Source: Vreelandella piezotolerans (lineage in GTDB: Bacteria > Pseudomonadota > Gammaproteobacteria > Pseudomonadales > Halomonadaceae). Taken from it: a stretch of 64,000 nucleotides of DNA. Shown in pieces: positions 1 through 10,795 of this stretch; within the stretch, counting starts at the first letter, position 1, and every line of letters begins with the position of its first letter. The position numbers and the translations under genes are program-made. The notes beneath the pieces were generated by a model. It made no database searches. It worked only from the letters and a program-made list of their open reading frames with translations, and was not told the DNA's origin. The DNA lies in the NCBI RefSeq assembly GCF_012427705.1, contig NZ_CP048602.1:2418001-2482000 (forward strand). The letters are read 5' to 3'.

Positions 1-1946
<1,946 letters not shown>

Positions 1947-2029
1947 TCAACACGATAGACCGCGCCTAAACGCACACAGGATAGCGGAAAAGCAAAAAGC
2001 TGTATATCCAGCCATATAGATCGAACGGC

Positions 2030-3733
2030 CTACGCCTGCTCTGCTGCCCACAATGCCTCGATGAGACCGCGGCTAGACGCATCCATACGAGCGATATCGC
2101 CCTCGCCATCGATGATGGCCTGGGTATCGGTGGCAATCTGCTTACCCAGCTCGACGCCCCACTGATCGAAGGGGTTGATGTCCCAAATGACGGCCTGAAC
2201 GAAGACCTTGTGCTCGTAAAGTGCAATCAGCGCGCCCAACGTGGCGGGCGTCAACTGATCCAGCAGCACCGTGGTCGAGGGCTGATTGCCCCGGTATCGC
2301 TTGTGCTCGGGGCGCGGGCCATCCTCGTCCAACGCATCGTCACCCAGCATCAGCACGCGGGATTGGGCAAAGCAGTTGGCCAACGCCAGGCGATGCTGGG
2401 CCTTCAAGTGGCGGCGGGTATCCGGCTCCTCGACCTCGTCGTAACGCTTCAGGGGAGCAATGAAATCGCAGACCACCGGTTGGGTGCCCTGGTGCAGCAA
2501 CTGATAAAAGGCGTGCTGGGCGTTCGGGCCGAGCTGCCCCCAGAGTACCGGGCAGGTGGAGTAGTTGACTGCTTGGCCCTGTCGGGTGACCGACTTACCG
2601 TTGGACTCCATCTCGAGCTGCTCTAGGTAAGCGGCAAAGTACTCCAACCGTCCGTCGTAGGGCAGAATCGAGTGGGCGCGAATATCCAGAAAGTTGACGT
2701 TCCAGATGCCCGCCAAGCCCAATAGCACCGGCAGGTTGTCGGCCAGCGGCGCATCGCGGAAGTGGCTATCCATAGCGTGGGCACCCGCCAACAGTTCTCG
2801 AAAATGCGCCATGCCTACCACCAGCGCGATCGGCAGCCCAATGGTACCCCACAGCGAGTAGCGCCCGCCGACCCACTCCCAAAACATCAGCTGATGGTCA
2901 GAGGCAATCCCCCACTCACTCATCTTTTCAGGGCTGGCCGATACACCGATGAAATGCTGGCGCACGATCAGCGCCTCGCTGATCGGTTTGGCATGAGGGC
3001 TCGCGTCCGGCAGGTCGGCGTGCTGGGTGAGTCGCCCGATCAACCAGTCGCGGGCCGTGTTCGCATTGGAGAGCGTATCGATGGTGGTGAACGACTTGGA
3101 CGACAGCACGAACAGCGTGGTCTCCGGGTTGAAACGGCTGAGGTAATCCGCCAACTGAGAGCCGTCCATGGTCGAGGCAAAATGCACCTCGACCGGATGA
3201 ATATCCCGGGGCCGATAGTCCGATAGCGCATGGGTCACCATGAGCGGCCCCAAATCCGAGCCGCCCACACCTAAGTTCACCACGTGACGAATCGGCTTGC
3301 CGGTGGCCCCACGCCACTGGCCAGCGTGCAGGCGCTGCACCAGACGCTCCATCTGCGCCAAGCTGTCATGCACGGCCTCGACGATATCCTCGCCTTCCAC
3401 GTCCAGGCTCGCATCCGCAGGTAAGCGCAAGGCAGTATGCAGCGCCGGGCGGTTCTCACTGACGTTCACCCGTTTGCCGCTCAACAGCGCCTCGATGGCA
3501 CCGGGGACGCCCGCTTCGTGCGCCAGCGCCAGCAGATGCTCCAGCGTATCGTCGTCCCAACGCTGCTTGGAAAGATCGAGGGTCAGCCCCGCTACCTGAC
3601 GCGTAAAGTGCTGCCAGCGTCCAGGGTCGTCCCCAAACAGGTTTTTCAAGTGAACGTGTTTAAGCGCTTGCGCATGCTGCTGTAACGTTTGCCAAGCGGG
3701 AAGCGTATCGGGAGTTGCTGTTGCGAAAGCCAT
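2030..3733 (-). CDS. pgi: Glucose-6-phosphate isomerase
   Basis: Cytosolic enzyme interconverting glucose-6-phosphate and fructose-6-phosphate, linking glycolysis, gluconeogenesis and sugar-nucleotide supply. 567 residues, close to the usual ~550. Both family signatures are visible: FWEWVGGRYSLWGTIGLP in the middle and NPFDQWGVELGKQIA near the C-terminus; GVGGSDLGPLMV is the phosphate-binding SIS segment. It is transcribed away from cmoA, with a 114-base divergent gap between the two starts. No clear terminator follows the stop, only a weak TATAT/ATATA dyad near 2003-2018. An ordinary full-length housekeeping gene. Confidence 0.97.
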   Translation of the reverse strand: MAFATATPDTLPAWQTLQQHAQALKHVHLKNLFGDDPGRWQHFTRQVAGLTLDLSKQRWDDDTLEHLLALAHEAGVPGAIEALLSGKRVNVSENRPALHTALRLPADASLDVEGEDIVEAVHDSLAQMERLVQRLHAGQWRGATGKPIRHVVNLGVGGSDLGPLMVTHALSDYRPRDIHPVEVHFASTMDGSQLADYLSRFNPETTLFVLSSKSFTTIDTLSNANTARDWLIGRLTQHADLPDASPHAKPISEALIVRQHFIGVSASPEKMSEWGIASDHQLMFWEWVGGRYSLWGTIGLPIALVVGMAHFRELLAGAHAMDSHFRDAPLADNLPVLLGLAGIWNVNFLDIRAHSILPYDGRLEYFAAYLEQLEMESNGKSVTRQGQAVNYSTCPVLWGQLGPNAQHAFYQLLHQGTQPVVCDFIAPLKRYDEVEEPDTRRHLKAQHRLALANCFAQSRVLMLGDDALDEDGPRPEHKRYRGNQPSTTVLLDQLTPATLGALIALYEHKVFVQAVIWDINPFDQWGVELGKQIATDTQAIIDGEGDIARMDASSRGLIEALWAAEQA

Positions 3734-3847
3734 GTGCCCTCTCCTGTGGCGTCGTTCCGTGAGGCAGGAATCTGAATGGATCAGGCCTGTTCTGCGATAA
3801 CAAGGGCGCGTAAACTACGCAGCCTCATTAACCATCCTGGCTTGCCC

Positions 3848-4591
3848 ATGAGTGATGCATCTTACCGCGACGCTATCTTTTCAACACCCCTAGACAAGGT
3901 GGCTAGGTTCTCCTTTGATGAGCAGGTCGTCGCGTGCTTCCCTGATATGATCCGCCGCTCGGTGCCCGGCTATGGCCAAATCCTGGGTATGCTGAGCCTG
4001 ATTGCCAAACGCCATCTGCGCCACGGCGCCCACGTATACGATCTGGGCTGCTCGCTGGGCGCCTCCGGCCTTGCCCTGGCAGGCGCCCTGCCCGCCGATG
4101 CGTTCCGCTATACCGGTATCGACCTTTCCCCGGCCATGGCCGCCCGCGCCAAGCAGACCTTTCTCGAGGAGTGCCCCGACCATGCGTTGCAGGTCGAAGA
4201 AGCCGATATTCGTACCTACGAGTATGCGCCGTCGGGGATGATCATTCTCAACTTTACGCTGCAATTCTTGCCCCCGGCCGACCGGGATGCGCTGCTCGAG
4301 CGCCTTTATGATGCACTGGAGCCCGGCGGCGTGCTGATTTTGTCGGAAAAGACCGTCGATGCCGACGAGCGCGACAATGCCTGGCGGGTCGAGCGCTACC
4401 ACGACTTCAAGCGTGCCAACGGCTATAGCGATATGGAGATCAGCCAAAAGCGCACCGCGCTCGAGAACGTGCTGATTCCCGATACGCTCGATGCGCTGCA
4501 CGAGCGCTTGTCGCTGGCGGGCTTCCCCCGCTCCATGACTTGGTTCCAGTACCTGAACTTCACCTCGCTGATCGCTTTCAAGGAGGGTTAA
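3848..4591 (+). CDS. cmoA: Carboxy-S-adenosyl-L-methionine synthase
   Basis: Converts SAM and prephenate into carboxy-SAM, the donor used by CmoB to make 5-carboxymethoxyuridine (cmo5U) at tRNA wobble position 34. 247 residues from the ATG at 3848, the exact E. coli length; the frame is open further upstream but the extra residues do not resemble the family. Characteristic segments: [29 protein letters not shown] (class I SAM motif), [35 protein letters not shown]. It forms an operon with cmoB: the stop TAA (4589-4591) is one base before the GTG of cmoB, and the cmoB Shine-Dalgarno lies inside the last cmoA codons. Confidence 0.96.
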   Translation: MSDASYRDAIFSTPLDKVARFSFDEQVVACFPDMIRRSVPGYGQILGMLSLIAKRHLRHGAHVYDLGCSLGASGLALAGALPADAFRYTGIDLSPAMAARAKQTFLEECPDHALQVEEADIRTYEYAPSGMIILNFTLQFLPPADRDALLERLYDALEPGGVLILSEKTVDADERDNAWRVERYHDFKRANGYSDMEISQKRTALENVLIPDTLDALHERLSLAGFPRSMTWFQYLNFTSLIAFKEG

Positions 4592-4592
4592 G

Positions 4593-5603
4593 GTGGCGCT
4601 ACTCCCCGACGATCACCGCGCGCTGTATCAAGCGTTTCTGGACCAAGCCGCCCAGGATGCCTCGCTGACGCCTTGGCTGGCTAAACTCCCCGAGCAGCTC
4701 GCCAGCGGACTGGACCGCCAGCGCCACGGCGACCTCTCTGCCTGGGAAAAAGCCGTGGCCAAATTGCCGCCGCTGCCGGACGAGCGCCGTGTGGATTTGA
4801 ACAGCGATACGCTGACAGTCGAACTCGAGCTCACCGACAGCCAGCAGCGCCAGTGCTTCAACCTGCTGCGCAAGCTGGCCCCATGGCGCAAAGGCCCGTT
4901 TAGCCTGGGGGGTATCGAGATCGACACCGAGTGGCGCTCGGATTGGAAATGGCAAAGGGTCTCCCCGCATCTGGCACCGCTTAAGTATCGCAAAGTGTTG
5001 GATGTCGGCGGCGGCAGCGGCTATCACGCTTGGCGGATGGCGGGTGCAGGTGCCGCTTTCGTGTTAGTGATCGACCCATCGCCGCGCTTTTACTGGCAGT
5101 TCCAGGCAGTGCGCCATTTCGTTGGCAACGCCGACGACGGCCGCACGCAGTTTCTGCCGGTGGGTATCGAAGACGTACCGGAGAACCTGGGTTTCTTCGA
5201 TACGGTGTTCTCCATGGGCGTGCTTTACCACCGTCCATCGCCGCTCGAACACCTGCAGCAGCTAAAAGACGCTTTGGCCCCCGGCGGCGAGCTGGTACTG
5301 GAAACCCTGGTGGTGGAAGGCGACGAGCAGACCGTGTTCGTCCCCGGCGAGCGTTACGCCGCCATGCCTAACGTCTACTTTCTGCCCTCCTCCAAAGCGC
5401 TGTGCCACTGGCTTTCGCGCTGCGGCTATACCAATGTGCGGGTCGTTGACGAAGCAGTGACGACACTCGACGAGCAGCGCTCCACCGAGTGGATGACCTA
5501 CCAGTCGCTGGCGGACTTTCTCGACCCCCATGATCGCAGCCGCACCGTCGAGGGCTATCCGTCGCCGCGCCGGGCGGTGATTCTGGCAAACAAGCCGACG
5601 TAG
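4593..5603 (+). CDS. cmoB: tRNA U34 carboxymethyltransferase
   Basis: Transfers the carboxymethyl group of carboxy-SAM to 5-hydroxyuridine at tRNA position 34, completing cmo5U. 336 residues from a GTG start, preceded by AAGGAGG at 4580-4586 with a good spacing, which fixes this start. Rossmann methyltransferase motif [20 protein letters not shown], then [18 protein letters not shown] and [20 protein letters not shown], all typical of CmoB. Slightly longer than E. coli CmoB (323). Translationally linked to cmoA. A probable CmoM, which methylates cmo5U further, is encoded at 21256-22089. Confidence 0.96.
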   Translation: MALLPDDHRALYQAFLDQAAQDASLTPWLAKLPEQLASGLDRQRHGDLSAWEKAVAKLPPLPDERRVDLNSDTLTVELELTDSQQRQCFNLLRKLAPWRKGPFSLGGIEIDTEWRSDWKWQRVSPHLAPLKYRKVLDVGGGSGYHAWRMAGAGAAFVLVIDPSPRFYWQFQAVRHFVGNADDGRTQFLPVGIEDVPENLGFFDTVFSMGVLYHRPSPLEHLQQLKDALAPGGELVLETLVVEGDEQTVFVPGERYAAMPNVYFLPSSKALCHWLSRCGYTNVRVVDEAVTTLDEQRSTEWMTYQSLADFLDPHDRSRTVEGYPSPRRAVILANKPT

Positions 5604-5619
5604 GCAATCTCAGCGTCGC

Positions 5620-6294
5620 CTAACGCCGGAGAATCACCAGCCAGCGGCCTAGGTTCATCACGCTGGCCAGTGACGCGGCCACGTAGGTAAAGGCGCAGGC
5701 GGTGAGAACGTGGCGGGCACCGGCCATATCGGCGGGAGGGACGTACTCTTTGAGCAGAGGCAGCGCACGATTGAAGCTGGCATCGAACTCCACCGGCAGC
5801 GTGACGAGATGCACCAGCGCCGCCGTGCCGAAGCTGATCACCGCCATGGCAATGACCATGGCCAGCCCACCGGGTAACCGCGTGAGTAGGAAGAGAAAAG
5901 GCGCGGCCATCATCAAAATGGCGCCCAGCTTTTCGGCTTTTTGCGCCAGCGTGACCAAGCGGCTGCGTGCCAGCAGCGGCGCGTAGCCTTCATGGTGCTG
6001 AATGGCATGACCCACTTCATGGGCGGCAACGGTCACCGCCGTGAGCGAGCGGCCATCGTAATGGTCGGGGGTCAAGCGCACGCAGCGCGATTCGGGGTCG
6101 TAATGGTCCCCCTGCTCGGTACGCTCGACTCGCACGCCCTCGACGCCCAAGCGGCGCAGCAGATGCTCGGCCAACTCCGCGCCGGTGCCCGGGTAGTCGT
6201 CACGCCCACGGGTATGGCGCTTCAACACCCACTTCGCCCACAGATTGGGCAAGACGAAAATGGCCAGTGCCAATACGACAAGAAGAATCAGCAT
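5620..6294 (-). CDS. Membrane zinc metallopeptidase, YugP type
   Basis: 224-residue membrane protein of the YugP-like Zn-peptidase family. An N-terminal hydrophobic anchor (MLILLVVLALAIFVLPNLW) is followed by a cytosolic region carrying the zinc motif HEVGH within TVAAHEVGHAIQHHEGYAPL, and two further hydrophobic segments around residues 130-165 and 190-210. The fold and HExxH are clear, but the substrate is unknown for the family in bacteria. The gene is convergent with cmoB, with only 16 bases between stops, and stands alone on its strand. Catalytic function is inferred from the intact motif. Confidence 0.85.
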   Translation of the reverse strand: MLILLVVLALAIFVLPNLWAKWVLKRHTRGRDDYPGTGAELAEHLLRRLGVEGVRVERTEQGDHYDPESRCVRLTPDHYDGRSLTAVTVAAHEVGHAIQHHEGYAPLLARSRLVTLAQKAEKLGAILMMAAPFLFLLTRLPGGLAMVIAMAVISFGTAALVHLVTLPVEFDASFNRALPLLKEYVPPADMAGARHVLTACAFTYVAASLASVMNLGRWLVILRR

Positions 6295-6410
6295 CGCAAC
6301 ACCGCAGACCTGCCAGTTAGGAATACGCCAGCATCACCCTATCGATGGGTAATGAGAGGACCGTTCGAGTAGCGTTTCGTTATTCGAATAGGGTTTTCGA
6401 TAATAGTTTT

Positions 6411-6446
6411 CGAGAATCGCTCATCGAGAATCGCTCTTCGAGATTA
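6411..6446. repeat. 14-bp tandem repeat in intergenic region
   Basis: Two exact-register units, CGAGAATCGCTCAT at 6411-6424 and CGAGAATCGCTCTT at 6425-6438, followed by a partial third unit CGAGATTA. They lie in the 183-base gap between the Zn-peptidase start and the App1-like phosphatase stop, which is unusually rich in TTCGA words from about 6363 onward. No coding potential is seen. Possibly slippage-derived. Confidence 0.6.
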
Positions 6447-6477
6447 GTTTTTATCACGAATGGCGGGGAAACACAGC

Positions 6478-7596
6478 TTAGGCAGGCTCGTTGCGATGCG
6501 CTTCCACATCACGCTGAACGGCCTGCAAGCCACGCGCCGAAATATCGCCTTGGGCGTGGGCGTGTTCGGCAATCAAAATGCTATCTGCCGCCAGGACCAG
6601 CTCACACTCGGTATGGGCTAACTCATCGCGCAAGCGCTGAATGGCGGCCTCCCGCTGTGGATTGTTATCGACACGACGTATGTAGATCGATTTGATCCGA
6701 TCCGGGTAGGCTTTGACGACCTCCGTATAGACTTCGGGGTCATGTTGACCGCTATCACCAATCAAGATGCAGGGCATGTCGTCGTATAACGCCAGCATAC
6801 GATCGATGAGTTCTCGTTTGTGTGCTTCCGCTCGGCGGGGCCATGGTTTGCGCCAGGAGATGCCCCACTCGCGCAAAAACAGTATTGGCCCAATCGGAAT
6901 CCGGTTCATTTGGAAAAAGGCTTCCAGCATCTCATAAATAGCCCAAGGACCCCGGGAGACGTATAGGATCGGGCGTTCACCCTTTTCGGTTTGGCCACGG
7001 TAAAGCGCTTGGTAGAGCGACGCCACACCGGGGAATGCCGTTCGGCGGTGCGGCTTACGCACGAACAACCGATAGAGCATTTTGAGCTTTTCCGCGACAC
7101 CCGTGAACATCACCGTATCATCGATATCGCTAATCACTAGCAGATCCGCTTCAGGAGGTGGAACATAGACCTCGACACTGGTACGAACGGGTGGGTGTCC
7201 CTTGGCGCGCACCAAAATATCGGCGCGGTGCCAGGAAACGTCGACCGGCAAGGGCGTCTTGATAGGCAAGTGAGCATCAAAGTAGCCGTCGCGGTCGGTG
7301 GTCAAGCAGAGCTGGTTGTCGCCAATTCGTAGATCGACCTGGGCATTGGCGAGGCCACGACGAAAGACACGACGCGCCACATCGGCGGTATCGCGCAGCA
7401 CGCCGCGTCTTGGAATGGCGCGACCGAGTGCCGCTTGGCGGAACACTCGGCCCATAACGAAAACTTCCTGCTGGGAGCCATAGCCACGATAGGGATGTAC
7501 CATCACCCCACTGCGGCCGCTGTCCCGCTTCATCGGTTTTGCAATGACGTGGGCAAGCCTTTTGGCGAAGCTTGCCCACTGGTGGTACCACGCCAT
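6478..7596 (-). CDS. App1-like phosphatase (DUF2183, HAD fold)
   Basis: 372 residues. The C-terminal two thirds match the App1/DUF2183 family of HAD-like phosphatases, named after yeast phosphatidate phosphatase App1. Seen: the nucleophile motif SDIDDTVMFTG around residue 155, FPGVASLYQAL, ILYVSRGPWAIYEML (motif II), a lysine-containing EAHKRELIDRML and the acidic motif ILIGDSGQHDPEVY. The N-terminal ~150 residues form a beta-rich carbohydrate-regulatory-like segment. Bacterial substrates are not established; phospholipid phosphatase activity is inference. The start ATG shares one base with the stop of the upstream PfpI-like gene (TAATG), indicating translational coupling. Confidence 0.85.
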   Translation of the reverse strand: MAWYHQWASFAKRLAHVIAKPMKRDSGRSGVMVHPYRGYGSQQEVFVMGRVFRQAALGRAIPRRGVLRDTADVARRVFRRGLANAQVDLRIGDNQLCLTTDRDGYFDAHLPIKTPLPVDVSWHRADILVRAKGHPPVRTSVEVYVPPPEADLLVISDIDDTVMFTGVAEKLKMLYRLFVRKPHRRTAFPGVASLYQALYRGQTEKGERPILYVSRGPWAIYEMLEAFFQMNRIPIGPILFLREWGISWRKPWPRRAEAHKRELIDRMLALYDDMPCILIGDSGQHDPEVYTEVVKAYPDRIKSIYIRRVDNNPQREAAIQRLRDELAHTECELVLAADSILIAEHAHAQGDISARGLQAVQRDVEAHRNEPA

Positions 7597-8162
7597 TAAG
7601 CGTGCTGACCTGAATGCCGCCCTTCCTGCAGCTCCTCCAGCAGTTTGGCGTTGAAGGCGTCCAGATCTTTAGGAGTACGGCTGGTCACGAGACCGCTATC
7701 GACCACTACCGGCTCGTCGACCCAGTTGACACCCGCATTGCGCAGGTCTTGGGCAACGCTGGGCACGGAGGTCATCTTGCGCCCGTCAACAACGCCTGCA
7801 TTTATGAGAATCCAAGGCGCGTGACAAATGGCAGCAACAGGCTTGCCCGCTTGAAAGAACGCTTTGACGAAGCTCAGCGCGTCTTCATTCAAACGCAGCT
7901 CGTCAGGGTTGAACAGGCCGCCTGGGAGGACCAGCGCGTGATAGTCCGACTCGTGGGCATCGGCTAGCGCCTTATCGGCATCGTAAGTATCGCCCCAATC
8001 GGTTTCGGCCCAGGCGCGAATGCCCTTGCCTTCCGGGGACACGACATGCACCTCGACACCTTCTTTTTGAAGCGCCGCGCGAGGCACGCTCAGCTCGGAC
8101 TCTTCGAAACCGTCGGTGGCGAGAATGGCCACGCGTTTACCGTTCAGTGCTTGATTCATCAT
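7596..8162 (-). CDS. PfpI/DJ-1 family protein (YhbO/YajL-like deglycase or protease)
   Basis: 188 residues, DJ-1/PfpI superfamily, class I glutamine amidotransferase-like. The nucleophile elbow is AAICHAPWILINAG, with the catalytic Cys followed by His as in PfpI/YhbO; the conserved acidic residue sits in the ATDGFEESEL segment near the N-terminus. Family members are reported as stress-linked proteases, glyoxalases or deglycases; which applies is not visible. First gene of a two-gene unit with the App1-like phosphatase, overlapping by one base. A good AGGAGA-like Shine-Dalgarno precedes the ATG. Confidence 0.88.
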   Translation of the reverse strand: MMNQALNGKRVAILATDGFEESELSVPRAALQKEGVEVHVVSPEGKGIRAWAETDWGDTYDADKALADAHESDYHALVLPGGLFNPDELRLNEDALSFVKAFFQAGKPVAAICHAPWILINAGVVDGRKMTSVPSVAQDLRNAGVNWVDEPVVVDSGLVTSRTPKDLDAFNAKLLEELQEGRHSGQHA

Positions 8163-8267
8163 GCTCTCCTTTTCGTGATGAGTGTGCGTTTACAACGCCT
8201 CTCCCAGTGTGGCGCATCTTATACAATCGTCAAGCGCAGATACCGAAATCGTCCAGCCGCTAGGCGC

Positions 8268-9149
8268 TTAAGCGTTGTACAACACGCGACCCAGCAGGCG
8301 CACATCGTAACCGCTCAGCGTACTGGCCCGCTGGGCAAAACGGGCCGTACGGGCAAACGCAAAGAGCGCCTGTACGGCAGGCTCGAAATAGCTGCGTCGA
8401 TGCATCACTACATCGAACGACTCCTCTACGAGCGGGACGAACGCCAACTGCTGGCGCTGTGCCGCGGCCTTCATACCAAGGCCGACATCGGCATCGCCCT
8501 GAGCGATGGTCAGCGCCAAGTCGTCTTCGCTGAGCGCAGGGTGCGCCGCCCATCTCAAGGCTTCCGGCGGGATGCCCGCCTGCTCTAGCAAGCAGCTCAA
8601 GAGTTGCGCGGCCCCGGCACCCGGCTGGCGATGGGCCAGCACGGCTTTGCGCTTGGCAATGTCGTCCACCGATTGAATGCCCAGCGGATTACCCGGAGCT
8701 AACAGCAGGCCCTGGCGTCGTGTGGCCCAGTGCAATACGATCAAATCGCGCACGCCCCCAAGGCCCAACGCGGCCGGTTCGTTATAGCGCCCGGTAGCTG
8801 CGTCCAGCAAATGAATTCCCGCCAGCATCGCCTTGCCCTCCAGCAAGCGGCGCACGCCGTCGCCACTGCCCTGACACAACGAGGCCAGATCGCTGCCACT
8901 TTCGCGCACGGCCCACTCCAACAGCGGGTCCTGGCTGCCCACCAACACGGGCGGCGGCGGCTGCCGCTGCGCTTGGTCGCCCTCCAAGTGGCTAAGCACC
9001 CACATATCGACATGCTGGCGGGGAAACAGCAACTTTCCCGTAGCACGGCTGCAGGGAATATGACCTTGTCGGACGAGGTCGTACACCTTGCGCTCTTTCA
9101 AACGCAAATAGTCTGCTACTTCAGCGGTGGTCAAATAGTCGTTCGGCAT
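8268..9149 (-). CDS. Helix-turn-helix regulator with periplasmic-binding-like domain, divergent to tupBCA
   Basis: 293 residues. Residues 1-55 are an excisionase/MerR-type helix-turn-helix (LTTAEVADYLRLKERKVYDLVRQGHIP). Residues ~75-290 resemble the PBP-like domain family that in other regulators senses oxyanions or molybdenum cofactor precursors (LLLAPGNPLGIQSVDDIAKRKAVLAHRQPGAG, QGDADVGLGMKAAA). It is transcribed divergently from the tungstate transporter genes across about 170 bases holding CTGCRTA repeats, which suggests a tungstate- or molybdate-responsive regulator. That role is inferred from domain content and position. No TOBE domain is seen, so it is not ModE itself. Confidence 0.8.
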   Translation of the reverse strand: MPNDYLTTAEVADYLRLKERKVYDLVRQGHIPCSRATGKLLFPRQHVDMWVLSHLEGDQAQRQPPPPVLVGSQDPLLEWAVRESGSDLASLCQGSGDGVRRLLEGKAMLAGIHLLDAATGRYNEPAALGLGGVRDLIVLHWATRRQGLLLAPGNPLGIQSVDDIAKRKAVLAHRQPGAGAAQLLSCLLEQAGIPPEALRWAAHPALSEDDLALTIAQGDADVGLGMKAAAQRQQLAFVPLVEESFDVVMHRRSYFEPAVQALFAFARTARFAQRASTLSGYDVRLLGRVLYNA

Positions 9150-9167
9150 GGTTCATCCTGCATCCAA

Positions 9168-9231
9168 CTGCGTATGACTGCATATATTTCAGCAACCAAT
9201 GCATTACATCAAGTAAACGTACACTATGCAG
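9168..9231. promoter_or_regulatory. Candidate operator: three CTGCRTA sites in the tup intergenic region
   Basis: CTGCGTA at 9168-9174 and CTGCATA at 9178-9184 are direct repeats exactly ten bases apart, about one helical turn. TATGCAG at 9225-9231 is the inverted copy. They sit in the divergent gap between the regulator and tupB. The arrangement suits one regulator acting on both promoters. Found by eye; not tested against a background model. Confidence 0.4.
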
Positions 9232-9317
9232 CTTGACGAACATGCTGAATTTTTCTCTTTATTCCGCGGCAATCGCACTGGCGTGTGCGCAACCCGGTGC
9301 TATTGAATCAGGTCCTT

Positions 9318-10022
9318 ATGGCAGCTAGTGATAATCCTTTCTACACGGCGCTCACGCTGATTCTGGGCATGGACTCGAACTTGATCGACATCGTGGCGCT
9401 TTCGCTGCAGGTGTCGCTGAGCGCCGTGCTGATCGCCAGCGCTTTGGCGCTGCCGGTGGGTGCCGCGCTGGCGTTGTGGCGCTTCCCTGGTCGCAACGGC
9501 ATGATCGTGGTGCTCAACGCGCTGATGGGGTTACCGCCGGTCGTGGCGGGTCTATGCGTCTATTTGATGCTCTCCAGAGCGGGGCCGCTGGGATCGCTTG
9601 GCCTGCTGTTCACACCCAGCGCCATGGTGGTTGCCCAAGTCATCCTGGTCTTTCCCATTATCGCTGCGCTGACACGCCAACAAGTGGAAGCCTTGCACCA
9701 CGAGTATGACGAACAGCTTCGCTCACTCGGGCTAACGCCGCTACGCATGATGCCCACCCTGCTGTGGGATGCACGCTTTGGCCTGCTGACGGTCGTTTTG
9801 GCTGGCTTCGGCCGTGCCAGTGCCGAAGTGGGTGCGGTGATGATCGTCGGTGGCAATATCGATGGGGTGACGCGCGTGATGACCACCAGCATCGTGCTGG
9901 AAACCAGCAAGGGCGATCTGCCGTTGGCACTCGGCCTGGGCATCATCCTGCTGGCGCTGGTCACGTTGATCAATGCGCTGGCCCATGCGGTCAGTGAAGC
10001 GGCCAAGAGGCGATTAGGATGA
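9318..10022 (+). CDS. tupB: Tungstate ABC transporter permease
   Basis: Inner-membrane permease of the tungstate (TupABC) importer. From the ATG at 9318 it has 234 residues; the frame is open to a GTG at 9285, but that start lacks a ribosome site. Several hydrophobic helices are visible, with the BPD-type EAA loop EALHHEYDEQLRSLGLTPLRMMPTLLWDARFGLL, followed by FGRASAEVGAVMIVGGNIDGVTRVMTTSI, very characteristic of TupB/WtpB-like permeases. Its stop overlaps the tupC ATG by four bases (ATGA). Order tupB-tupC-tupA, read away from the HTH regulator. Confidence 0.9.
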   Translation: MAASDNPFYTALTLILGMDSNLIDIVALSLQVSLSAVLIASALALPVGAALALWRFPGRNGMIVVLNALMGLPPVVAGLCVYLMLSRAGPLGSLGLLFTPSAMVVAQVILVFPIIAALTRQQVEALHHEYDEQLRSLGLTPLRMMPTLLWDARFGLLTVVLAGFGRASAEVGAVMIVGGNIDGVTRVMTTSIVLETSKGDLPLALGLGIILLALVTLINALAHAVSEAAKRRLG

Positions 10023-10756
10023 ACGCACCGCTCACTTCCTCCTCTCTCACCCCACTGGCCGATGTGCCAGCCCTACACTTTCAGCAGGCGAGCTTTACCC
10101 ACCGCGGCCACGCATTGTTGGTGCCGACCACGCTCACGCTGTCTGGCTGTCAGCGCACGCTCATCATGGGGCCCAACGGAGCGGGTAAAAGCCTATTCAT
10201 GCGCTTGGCCCACGGGCTGCTCAGCCCAAGTAGCGGCCAAGTCCGTTGGGAGGGCAAGCCGCCGGTGCAGGCCATGGTGTTCCAGCGGCCGGTTCTGCTA
10301 CGCCGCTCGGTGATCGATAACTTGCGCTATGCGCTGGCCGTCAAAGACGTGCCACGCCCAAAACGCCAAGCGCTCGCCCTACAAGCGTTGGAAAAATTTG
10401 GCCTTGCCGCACTGGCCAAGCGCCCTGCCCGGGTGCTGTCGGGCGGCGAACAGCAGCGTCTAACCCTGGCCCGCGCTTGGCTGCTGAACCCCGCCGTGCT
10501 GTTTTTGGATGAACCGACCTCGGCCCTCGACCCTGCCGCCATCAAAGCCGTCGAGGACGCGGTCAACGAATTTCACCAGAGCGGCACGCGCATCGTGATG
10601 ACGACCCACGACTTGCACCAGGCGAAGCGGCTCGCCGATGACGTGCTGTTCATGTATGGCGGACAGGTATTGGAACACACCCCCGCCGAGCGTTTTTTCG
10701 ACGCCCCGACCTCTTCCCAGGCCAGGGCGTTCATCCGGGGCGAGCTGGTTTGGTAA
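10019..10756 (+). CDS. tupC: Tungstate ABC transporter ATP-binding protein
   Basis: ATPase of the tungstate importer, 245 residues. All ABC motifs are present: Walker A GPNGAGKS (about residue 52), Q-loop MVFQRPVLLRRSV, signature LSGGEQQRLTLARAW, Walker B VLFLDEPTSALD and the switch histidine in MTTHDLHQAKRL. It lacks the C-terminal TOBE domain of ModC, consistent with TupC. Overlaps tupB by four bases and is followed 39 bases later by tupA, so the three are one operon. Confidence 0.92.
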   Translation: MNAPLTSSSLTPLADVPALHFQQASFTHRGHALLVPTTLTLSGCQRTLIMGPNGAGKSLFMRLAHGLLSPSSGQVRWEGKPPVQAMVFQRPVLLRRSVIDNLRYALAVKDVPRPKRQALALQALEKFGLAALAKRPARVLSGGEQQRLTLARAWLLNPAVLFLDEPTSALDPAAIKAVEDAVNEFHQSGTRIVMTTHDLHQAKRLADDVLFMYGGQVLEHTPAERFFDAPTSSQARAFIRGELVW

Positions 10757-10795
10757 GCCCCACCCAGCGTTGAACAAGACCCAAAGGAGCAGACC

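Noticed and set aside
2000..2020. Terminator after pgi
   Set aside because: Only a five-base AT stem, with the T-run not next to it.
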